This document shows, in pieces, positions 55,706 to 64,000 of a DNA stretch of 64,000 nucleotides. A program made the translations under genes and the position numbers. Position 1 is the first letter of the stretch; every line of letters starts with the position of its first letter. The notes under the pieces are model-generated. The model searched no databases and was not told the origin of the DNA. It saw nothing but the letters and a program-made list of their open reading frames with translations. This stretch comes from Macrotis lagotis (Eukaryota; Chordata; Mammalia; Peramelemorphia; Peramelidae). The stretch is taken from the NCBI RefSeq assembly GCF_037893015.1, contig NC_133661.1, positions 228,193,157-228,257,156 on the forward strand, written 5' to 3'.

Positions 55706-55840
55706 GTGTGAGCATTGCCCTCTCTGAAATTAAGCAGCTACAAATTAAGATTGTCAAATCAAGATTTGATTTGATTGTCTAAAAACTTAAAAGTGATAAA
55801 AAATATTAATGATGCAATTAGATTAAAAGTATGTGTAATT

Positions 55841-55990
55841 GGGGCAGCTAGGTGGCGAAGTAGATAGAGCACCAGCCCTGGAATCAGGAGTACCTGAGTT
55901 CAAATCTGGTCTGGGTCATTTAATAATTACTTAGCTGTGTGGCCTTGGGCGAACCACTTAACCCCATTGCCTTGCAAAAAAACTAAAAAA
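55841..55990 (+). repeat. WSINE1-like SINE
   Basis: GGGGCAGCTAGGTGGCGAAG, GTACCTGAGTTCAAATCTGG, GGCCTTGGGCGAACCAC and CCCCATTGCCTTGCAAAA are in sense order. Flanks AAAAGTATGTGTAATT and AAAAGTGTGCGATTGC are an imperfect duplication. Confidence 0.92.
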
Positions 55991-56009
55991 AAAAGTGTGC
56001 GATTGCACA

Positions 56010-56155
56010 CATACAACTTCTATGAGATTGTTGGTTGGTGAGGAGGGGCATGGGAAGGAAGGGTGGTAGAAAAATATGAAGCTCAAAAGCTTGTAAAAAG
56101 ATGAATGTTGAAAAGTATTTTTGCATGTAATCAGAAAAAATAAATAAAAGAGATA
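56010..56155 (+). repeat. L1-type LINE 3' end
   Basis: GGAAGGGTGGTAGAAAAATATG, GCTCAAAAGCTTGTAAAAAG and GCATGTAATCAGAAAAAATAAATAAAAG match the terminus of the LINE at 20285-20998. Confidence 0.75.
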
Positions 56156-56454
56156 AACATTTTAAAGTGTGTTGTGGACATATTCCTCAGGATATATTTG
56201 GTTATTATAAGAATGTGAATTCTTTGGGGAATTAGAGGGAAGGGGAAATTATTGAGAAATAAATGTAGAAAAAAAGCAAGCATAAAACATTATAAAAACC
56301 CCAAATAATTAGATGCTTCCCTGACCCCTTAAACTGACTAATATATCATGTATGCTGAACACAGGGTAACATTTTTTTTGATGACTTAATTATGTATCTG
56401 GTCAAAAAAGCAGTGATGTCCTCAGGCAATTGAAGTCTCATCATTCAACAAGAC

Positions 56455-56600
56455 AGTTCCCCTCTGTGACTCAGTTTCCCTCATTTGTAAAAACAAGGTA
56501 ATAAAATCTGTACCACCTACCTCATAAGGTTATTGCACAGGAAACAAATTGTAAATTTTTAAAACACTTTAGCAGTGTGGTATTTTATTGAAATAGTGTA
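56455..56600 (+). repeat. MIR-like SINE 3' half
   Basis: CTCTGTGACTCAGTTTCCC, CTCATTTGTAAAAACAAGG and CTCATAAGGTTATTGCACAGG are in sense order. Confidence 0.6.
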
Positions 56601-56609
56601 GTTTTATGA

Positions 56610-57035
56610 TGACAATTCACTTTTTGTTATCAATGAGTTATCAACCATGTGCCCCAAGTGTTCCTGGATGGTCCTGCTTGCTAATAATCTGTATGGTCCC
56701 TATAAACTGTTGAAGTTGACAAAATTCTCACAAATAGTGACTGAGTAAAGAGAGATCAGTAAACAGCAGCATGCAAATACAGTGTGAAGGATTGAAAGTC
56801 ACAAAAGACAAAGAATCACTGACTAAAAGAAATATTGTGAAGTACTCATGAAAATGTGCACATATCCCTATTTTGCATACATAGTACCAGATATGGCTCT
56901 AGATGCTGATGGTAGATGAAGTACTGCCATCAGCTGCAAAAGTTTCTAGTTGTCAAACTAAGGCAGCATAAGATATAAATCATAAGAAAGGGTGACAGGG
57001 GAGAAGGATTTTGTTTTGGAAATTCAGGACACCAT
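56610..57035. other. Non-coding stretch without a confident feature
   Basis: I recognise no repeat or gene. The sequence is unique-looking and A-rich. Confidence 0.4.
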
Positions 57036-57039
57036 AACA

Positions 57040-57350
57040 GAGTTGGAAGAGACATCAGGGTTTGCTATGTACAACCTATTGCAGAATCCCTTCTAGTTGT
57101 ATTCTAAGAAGAGGGAACCTACTACCTTATACCCAGACTACATTTGTCTTTTTTGCATATAGGATCATTGATGCCAAACTAGAAGGGCCCTCAATGATCA
57201 TCTCATCCAACCCCTTATTTTTTATAGATGAGGAAAAAAGCCAGAGAGGTTGTGACTTGACCAAGATCACATGAGTAGCAAATCTAATTTGAGTCCAAGT
57301 CCTTGGACTTTGGATTCATTTCTCTTGCCATTGTATCATGTTGTCCCCCT
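57040..57350 (-). repeat. MIR-like SINE, antisense
   Basis: AACTAGAAGGGCCCTCAATGATC, TTTTATAGATGAGGAAAAAAGC and CTTGACCAAGATCACATGAG are the antisense core. The frame at 57062-57274 overlaps it. Confidence 0.65.
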
Positions 57351-57439
57351 AGAGTTACCAGGTGGTGAGAGGAGTAGCTATGTCTATGAATAAACTCTGT
57401 TAATGGTTCTTGACTATATTCTTCTATCTCTGAGATCAT

Positions 57440-57695
57440 AAGATTTGTTGTTCTTATTTAAGTCATTTCAGTTGTGTACAACTCCTTGTGATCCCATTTG
57501 GATTATTCTTGGCAGAGATATGGAAGTGGTTTGCTATTTCATCTTCCAGGTCATTTTACAGATGAGGAAACTGAAACAGGTTAAGTGACTTGCCCAGGGT
57601 CCCACAGTTAGTAAGTGTCTGAGACTGGATTTGAACTCAGGAAGATGACTTCTTGATTCCAAGCTCAATGCCTTATTGAAGGATCACCTCACTAC
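57440..57695 (-). repeat. MAR1-like SINE, antisense
   Basis: TCATTTCAGTTGTGTACAAC, CTCCTTGTGATCCCATTTGG, CATTTTACAGATGAGGAAACTG and CTTGCCCAGGGTCCCACAG are in antisense order. Confidence 0.88.
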
Positions 57696-57699
57696 CTGA

Positions 57700-58735
57700 T
57701 CACCAAATAAGTTAGTCTTTAACTGTAGTTTGAAATCACATGCTTTGATTTTAATGGACAAGAGGGTGAATTTGGATCCAATTTCCAACTCTTTCTCATG
57801 AGTCTTTTGGGTGGCATAGCTGTCTTGATCAGTCTAGTATAATAATTGGGGGAGGGGGTGCCTTTCAAACTGTAGACACAGAATGTAAGTCCTTAAACTA
57901 GACCTCTGAAGTGGATTAGATGTGTTAACTGTGTCTAGGCCCTAGTCTAGACCTCTCTGGGAGTCATAAATTTAAACCTATTTGTTGCATAATGTTCAAT
58001 CTGAAAGTGCAGCTGCAGAAATGAGGAAGCAGTCCTATTGGTTGCCAGGAGTAGAAAAGCAGACAACAGCTGCGGCAGCGAGGCAGACGGGAAATCTTTG
58101 TGGAAAGACATAAGCTAGTTAGTTGACTGTTCTCTGTGGGTTTTTGGTAACTCTAGTTCTATGCTCCTTTCTCCCCAGGCTAAGTCTTCTTCCCCTTACA
58201 CCTCCCCCACCCCCACCCTCTGGCTCTCTTCATTACTCTCTGCTCTAAATGTCTGCTATTAGGAAACTAGGTCACTTTTCTTGGGAGCATGAGAAAATTT
58301 AGAGAAGAGAGAAATCAAGAAATGGCAACCTTTAGGGACGATATGCATCTTTCCTTGTTGGTTACCTAAGAGTAGCCTACAGCCATCTATGAGGCCAAAC
58401 CCTTTTTTGTAAATACAACTGTGGATTCCCTACCTGTTTCATCCACTTGATCATGACCTTTGGGAAGAATGTAGTGAAAACCAGTGATGAGTTATAACTG
58501 TCACATCCACTTCTGATCTCTTCATGGCTAAAGATATGACCCCTGGGGCCCCTGTACACAGATAATTTGCTGTATAAAGGAGTCATGTTCTGCTCCTATA
58601 GTTATGCAGGGAGGATGCTGCCTCTCCAGAAGCAACAGTTATAAAATCTGTCCCAGAATACCTTGTGCATCCTGGCTATTTTTTAGCTGAGATGGTTACT
58701 CCAAGAGAGTGACCCTCGGGCAAGGACTTATAAGG
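57700..58735. other. Repeat-poor non-coding stretch
   Basis: No recognised repeat. The part at 58005-58110 is locally GC-richer, with several CAGCTG/GCAGC E-box-like motifs and CTATTGGTTGCC (inverted CCAAT). It may be a regulatory element. Confidence 0.35.
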
Positions 58736-58737
58736 TC

Positions 58738-59100
58738 TGTGAACTTACATAAATAAAACCAATTCTATAACCAATTTGGGTTATCAATTGGTTTTTAAAA
58801 TCAATACAATTGGTTTCCTTTGTAATTGCCATGTGTTTAATTTTTTATTTAAAAACATTAATTTTAGGGGCGGCTAGGTAGCACAGTGGATAAAGCACCG
58901 GCCCTGGAGTCAGGAGTACCTGGGTTCAAATCCAGCCTCAGACACTTAATAATGACCTAGCTGTGTGGCCTTGGGCAAGCCACTTAACCCCATTGCCTTG
59001 CAAAAAAAATAAAAAAATAAAAAAAATAAAAACATTAATTTTTGAAGTGTGCTAGGTATATCAACAGATTTTCAAAGATTTGGGCTCAGAGGACGTTTTC
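58738..59100 (-). repeat. Old DNA-transposon-like element split by WSINE1
   Basis: TCAATACAATTGGTTTCCTTTG and GCCATGTGTTTAATTTTTTATTTAAAAAC are the reverse of the element at 34055. It resumes after the SINE at AACATTAATTTTTGAAG. Confidence 0.45.
58866..59027 (+). repeat. WSINE1-like SINE with perfect 15-bp target duplication
   Basis: GGGGCGGCTAGGTAGCACAG, CAGGAGTACCTGGGTTCAAATC, TAATGACCTAGCTGTGTGGCC and CATTGCCTTGCAAAAAAAAT are in sense order. AAAAACATTAATTTT occurs at 58851-58865 and again at 59028-59042. The intact duplication and low divergence indicate a relatively young copy. Confidence 0.95.
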
Positions 59101-59564
59101 ATAGAATAAAAGTTTTTAAGATGTCTTAAGAATTCCTGGCCCAAGGAAAACTGTTAGGCTACATTCTGTCATGGAACTCAGTACTTAGAGCATCTGGTGG
59201 CCAGGCCTTCTTTTCCCTGTGTGAGAGTCTTTGTGTTTCTTTTGGGGTTGTACTGGGTAGCAATTTAAAAGAAATCGGTATTGTATTTGATATTAACAGG
59301 GGGCCATATTTTCTTACAGGTCCATATTCATTGGAACCAGGAATATCTGAATGTTGGTCTTGAGCTAAGATGGAAGTCATAGAGTGAGTGGGGGAAGGAT
59401 TGACCAATGATGAAAATTGACCTAAGATTAATCATATTTTAGATGCTTGAGAATCTTTAAAAAAGATGTATCTGGTGCAGGGGTGGGGATGGGTGGGCAA
59501 AGGATGAACTGATGACATCCATGAAGGATACAGTATTTCTGACTGCTGTTTTAGCATTGATTAG

Positions 59565-59825
59565 ATGAATGTAACTAGTATACTAGAGCCAGGGCCTAGA
59601 GTTGGAAAACCTGAATTCAGATATGACCTCACTTACTTACTGAATGTGAGACCCTGGGCAAATTGTTTAACTTGCCTTTCTCGGTTCCCTCCTCTGTAAA
59701 ATAGAGATAATAGGAGCACTTACTTTGCTAAGGTTTTTGTGAGAATCAAATGAGATAATAAAAGCACATTAGTACAGCGGATGCATACAGTAGGTGCTTA
59801 AAATACACTTGTTCTTTCCTCCTTC
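59565..59825 (+). repeat. MIR-like SINE, near full length
   Basis: GAAAACCTGAATTCAGATATGACC, GTGAGACCCTGGGCAAATTG, TCCTCTGTAAAATAGAGATAATAGG and GTGAGAATCAAATGAGATAATAAAAG are in sense order. Confidence 0.82.
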
Positions 59826-59939
59826 TTCCTAAGTTGGTATATACTAAGTGTACAATATAGCAGCTGCCATGTTGGTTGTTGGGGATACAAGTCCAAATGA
59901 GAACCTATTATATATTACTGTGTATGACTAGATGTCTTT

Positions 59940-60040
59940 TTATGCCTATTTCCTGTGGCAAATACCTTGCTTGGTTCATTTTTCTATCCCTGGCATCTAG
60001 CCCATAATGCTCAATAAGTATTTGCTAGTGTGAATGTATG
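59940..60040 (+). repeat. L2 terminus fragment
   Basis: CCCTGGCATCTAGCCCATAATGC and TCAATAAGTATTTGC are the L2 terminus. Confidence 0.5.
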
Positions 60041-60044
60041 CACA

Positions 60045-62440
60045 ATTGACAAACTCAAGGAATTTGAGTCTAAAGAGAAGTAATGTTAGTTTCAGATGAA
60101 CTAGAATTTTGATTTTAATTTGGTTTTGGGTTGTGTTAGGGTTTGAGTTTTGCATTTGGTTTTGTGTTTTGAGACTAGCTAGATTTGTGCTAGAGTTGTA
60201 TGGGGTTGATGAGGGAAAAGGTAGAAGAGAAAAATGAAAACTGATCTCAATTCAACATTCAGAAGGATTCCCTTCTTCCCGCCTTCCTTTCTTCCTTTGG
60301 CATTTATGTATTATCATTTGGCAGTGTTTTGCTGTAAAGACCTGCTCTATCTCTTTTGCTTCCCTTGTCAAATATTCTGTCCCTGGGCTTTCATTCCAGG
60401 TGATGAAGGATTGGGAATAACTCAGCTGCTTCGGTTTAGAGAGGCAAGCCCTCTGTTGGATACATCCTTTCATCATCCCTTAATGTCTAACATTTTGGGG
60501 CATTCCAATATATGTGGTTCTGGAGCAGTGTGAGTTATGACCTCAGGCACAGACTCCTATGAGTACTCCCCATTTCAACTGATCCCTTTCTCAGCCCTTA
60601 CCCCACTGTCTTTCATGATTAAATTCAAGATACACCAGCACCTTCTAAGTCACCTCTGGTCCACTTACACAAGTCCTGGGGCAGTTAGCTGTTAGATTCA
60701 GGTATTTGGATCCTATAGCTTTGGTGCTAGGTAATGTGGCAGGAGACTGATATGTGCCCCACAAGATGATAGATGCTTTCTTTTATAAATCCCCTTCTTT
60801 TTTTTTACTATACAGACATCTCTAGTCTTCCTTTCCCTCCAAAAAAAATGGGAAAAACAAATGTGGGGAGAACAAAACAATTTTCTCCCTCTCCCATTAT
60901 ATTTAGTGGACTTTTGATTCCTTTGGAATGTAGGTACTCTGAGGCCAGGTACTCTCTGGGGTCATTGCTAAACATAAACATGAATGAAGGATTCAATGAA
61001 GTAAGAATTAAGATAATAAACAATCCTGTAACAGTCTATAGTTTGAAGATTCTAATGATGGATGCCATTGATACTGCTACCTCTTATTAACTTAGAAGAG
61101 CATTTTCATGACACAAACGGTGTCCTGAACTGGTAATTTTTGACAAAGCAAAATAATGAGGGCAGTGTCTTGTGATTTTAAAAGCTAAGCAGTCAGTACA
61201 TTTTTAAAAAAAATTTAGCTATTTCTTCCCTGTAGGAAAGTAAAGAAATCTGCGATAAAATAATAATTAAATGCTGACAGTGCTAAATTTCCACCCAGTG
61301 TGAGCTGGCAGCAGTTTCATACCAAAACATTAGGTCACTTGAAGAAAAAAAAAGTCTGATTAAATCCCTCTGTAGGCCCTTCTGATTAGCTTTTCTGAAA
61401 AGAGCTGGGGACAGTAATGAGAGGGTACATCTGACAGTTGCAATTTGCCTTTAGAAAAAAGGTAAAAGAATAAAGTGTGAATGTGTGTGGAGTTTTTGAA
61501 GGAATTACTTGTTGGTCTTTGCTGATGGGATTTGTTTTTACTAATCATCAGTTTCTAGCAGCCTTGAAGATTTCCATCAGTAAGGAATCTGTGAACTCAC
61601 AATTACCTTGTGTTACCAGGGTACAAAAATAAAAAGTTAACAGTTTAAATGCCTAATGTTTCTCAGTTCCTTGCCAGTCACCCTACTTCCTTGTCTTCCA
61701 CACCAGACAGCTGTTCTCATATTTCCAGGTTTGATGACCTGGGCCTATGGTGCTCCAATGAGTGTCTTCATCTATTTACTCCCAGACCAAGGAATTTAAG
61801 TCAGACTTGAGGGATTACTGGGGGGGGGGGGGGGGGGGGGGGGGGAATAGAATGATCCAGTAGATCTAAGTATGGGGTACTTGAGTCAACCAGTAATTTC
61901 CACTGGCTTTCATCAAACCACCTTCTGTCCATCATATTTTCCTCATGAGACAATGCACCAATCAATTTCTCCTTACATTGAGATGGAGCCTTCTGGAATG
62001 TTCAAGTAAGGAATCACCTTTGAAATGATATTTTGCAGAGAAGAAAGTTGCAGTGCAGAGAAGGGAGGTTTACCCAAGGAAACACTGTCAGCAGCAGAAC
62101 CAGGACAAGATTCCTGATCACAATCCATTGCAAAACCCTTTACTGTTCTACTTTGTTTCTATATGGTGGTGAACCTGATTTTGTTAGTAGTAGGATGACA
62201 AAGAATCATGGAAAGAGTCAGCTGTATTCTTAGTGCTTATTTTTCCCCAAATGTAGTAATCGGTTTACTTATTATTAGTGATATCATAGATTTCTTTTTT
62301 TTTTTTTTTTGACTTGGATAAAGCAGATGAGTCAATAGAAGTAATGAGCATGGAAAGGGCCGGGTTGGGTGGTAGGATCTGAGTTAAGGCAATTATTTGC
62401 AGAGTATCTTGTAGTTACAAAACTGTAGCCTAAGTTGCTG
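60045..62440. other. Repeat-poor block with a 26-G run
   Basis: No interspersed repeat is recognised over about 2.4 kb. A TG/GT-rich low-complexity part lies at 60115-60200. Complex unique sequence at 60900-61620 includes parts near 61270-61330 that look like a non-coding element candidate. Short frames (60234-60533, 60773-61090) have no domain. Confidence 0.45.
61820..61845 (+). repeat. Poly-G homopolymer (26 bases)
   Basis: Twenty-six consecutive G are written in this assembly. The true length may differ, since such runs are hard to sequence. Confidence 0.9.
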
Positions 62441-62457
62441 TGTACTCAGGCCCTTTT

Positions 62458-62607
62458 TTTTTTAAGGTTTTTGCAAGGCAAATGGTGTTAAGTGGCTTGC
62501 CCAAGGCCACACAGCTAGGTAATTATTAAGTGTCTGAAACCGGATTTGAACCCAGGTACTCCTGACTCCAGGGCCAGTGCTTTATCCTATGGCCACCTAG
62601 CTGCCCC
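62458..62607 (-). repeat. WSINE1-like SINE, antisense, perfect 15-bp target duplication
   Basis: AAGGTTTTTGCAAGGCAAATGG, TTAAGTGGCTTGCCCAAGG, GGTAATTATTAAGTGTCTG and GGCCACCTAGCTGCCCC are in antisense order. TACTCAGGCCCTTTT is present at 62443-62457 and 62608-62622. A short deletion near ATCCTATGGCC removes part of the tRNA head. Confidence 0.95.
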
Positions 62608-62954
62608 TACTCAGGCCCTTTTGAATAATTTTATGAAGGCATTCTTCTTGTTTGGAGACTTGCTTCTGTGTGGGAAATCACCTTTATATCCCTAATTTTC
62701 CTCTGGTTTCTATCCTGGCTTCCTGTCCCGACTATCTAGCTGGTGTTTCTAAAGTCAGATTTCTGGTGGTTTGTGTAACCATGAGGCTTGACAATGAAAC
62801 CCTTCCTCTAGAAAGAGAATGCCTTAAGTTGTGATCCATAAGGATTAGCTTTTTGATATTACTAATTTTTGTATGAACTTAGAATAAGATTAATTCTCTC
62901 AGTTTTTTAGGAAGGTTTCTTGTTCTTTGTATCTTTTTTCTTACCTGATAATAT

Positions 62955-63215
62955 AAATCTAATAATAATAATGATGATTTATATAATGCTTTAAGATTTG
63001 CAAAGCAAATTATCTCATTTTTATATGCTCACAATAATCCTCAGAAATGGATGCCATTATTATCCCCATTTTACAGATGAGGAAACCAAGGTAGCCAGAG
63101 GTTAACCGCCTTGTTCAAGGTCACATAGCTAAGTAAATGTCTAAAGTTGGATTTGAATTCATGTCTTTCTGATTGTACATAGGCACTCCACCCACTGTAC
63201 CATCTAGCTGCCTAG
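62955..63215 (-). repeat. MIR-like SINE, antisense, near full length
   Basis: AATGCTTTAAGATTTGCAAAGC, CCATTTTACAGATGAGGAAACC, AGGTCACATAGCTAAGTAAATG and CCACCCACTGTACCATCTAGC are in antisense order. Confidence 0.87.
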
Positions 63216-63489
63216 GTTAAATGACTTATTCATTATTATGCATCTAGTGTCAAAGAAATAATTTGAATCTAGATCCTTCTGATTGTACCTCTGATTGTAT
63301 CTCCTTTGCTTGCACATTAAATTTGACAAATATTTATTGGTTGTATAGTTGATTTTCAGTTATTTTACTGAGTATAGTATTTCACTAGTCTTCTAGGATA
63401 AATTACTGGTATCTAGATGTCCTTAAGAAAGTCATGTAGCCTTGCCTAGAATAGGAAGGTCAGTGGCCACAGAAGGAACAGGTAGGTGT

Positions 63490-63710
63490 GAATACTGACA
63501 TACTGTTAGCAATATTTAAAAGATCATGGAGAAAGAGGGAAGAGTCATATAATTGATAAAGAGCAAATGTTATCCTCATGTCAAAAAAGAGAAGGGAAAA
63601 GAGTCTGTTCACTAAATGCTACTGTGCTTGACTTAACATTCTGTGAAAATTCCATATCCAATACTCTTCCAAAAATAATATCTAATACAATGCTACCTTT
63701 TTCTGGTATA
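63490..63710 (+). repeat. Possible CR1-type LINE fragment
   Basis: GAGCAAATGTTATCCTCATG, GTGCTTGACTTAACATTC and TGTGAAAATTCCATATCC resemble the reverse-transcriptase region of an old CR1/L3 LINE. It is full of stops. Low certainty. Confidence 0.3.
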
Positions 63711-63714
63711 AAGG

Positions 63715-64000
63715 ACCTGAATCATAGTAATAGATAAATAATATGATACAGATTAAAAATCTAAGAAATGGAATCTCTGTGTAAGTAGTATATTTCTGGG
63801 CTAACAATAAACTCCATAATCTCCTTATATGCTCCAATGATATGCAAATCTTATGCAAGTATATCTACTTGTGATATTTCTCTGCATATGCTTGGATATA
63901 GTTTTTTGCCTACAGATTAGCCCCAGGATATCAGTCCTAAGCAGAAACTCCATTAGTACGGTGAACAAGTCTATACTCTCCTCAATTTTTGTCCAGGGAT
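63715..64000. other. Non-coding stretch to the window end
   Basis: No repeat or gene is recognised. The sequence is AT-rich and unique-looking. Confidence 0.4.

Noticed and set aside
60773..61090. 105-codon plus frame
   Set aside because: Low-complexity start and no domain. A minus frame overlaps it.

Overview
The window reads as marsupial nuclear DNA. It is AT-rich and intron-like or intergenic, with no supportable protein-coding gene and dense ancient mammalian repeats (MIR and L2). Two tRNA-derived SINE types carry the lineage signal. One is a short SINE of about 155 bp running from a GGCTAGGTGGCGCAGTGG head to a GCCTTGCAAAAACC-(A)n tail, which I recognise as WSINE1-like. The other is a longer SINE of about 240 bp running from the same tRNA head to TCTTTGCCAAGAAAACCCC and GACATGACTGAA, which I call MAR1-like. 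WSINE1-like copies point to an Australidelphian marsupial such as a dasyurid or a relative. Family names were assigned by eye from remembered consensus patterns, not by a database search.

Layout: 1-13.8 kb is a repeat mosaic of L2, MIR and MAR1, LINE 3' ends, and two WSINE1 copies nested in an old L2. At 13.8-18.5 kb there is a striking block of about 4.7 kb with no recognisable interspersed repeat, centred on a CpG island (about 14.2-15.5 kb). The island has GC boxes, a POU-like palindrome and two AAG|GTAACT splice-donor-like sites on the plus strand. It is the best candidate for a promoter and non-coding first exon, with a long first intron to the right. From 18.5 to 34.6 kb there are L2 3' ends, LINE 3' ends, WSINE1 copies in both orientations, a possible solo LTR (27.95-28.69 kb) and MIRs. 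A decayed L1 that keeps its 5' region and ORF1 lies at 34.66-36.99 kb and abuts a long antisense L2-like piece (36.99-37.81 kb). From 38 to 64 kb there are more MIR, MAR1 and L2 copies, a (GA)n microsatellite, a 26-G homopolymer, two hAT-like elements seen as fragments or whole (one at 21.2 kb, one at 50.8 kb) and several repeat-poor islands that may hold conserved non-coding elements.

No operon, tRNA gene, rRNA, CRISPR array or coherent protein-coding system is visible. The short open frames are short, lack family resemblance, and mostly run through repeats. What merits attention is the unannotated CpG-island promoter in its repeat-free setting, two weak exon candidates (16192-16260 and 39897-about 40280), a near-perfect hairpin at 23071-23124, and the nested-insertion history of the SINEs.
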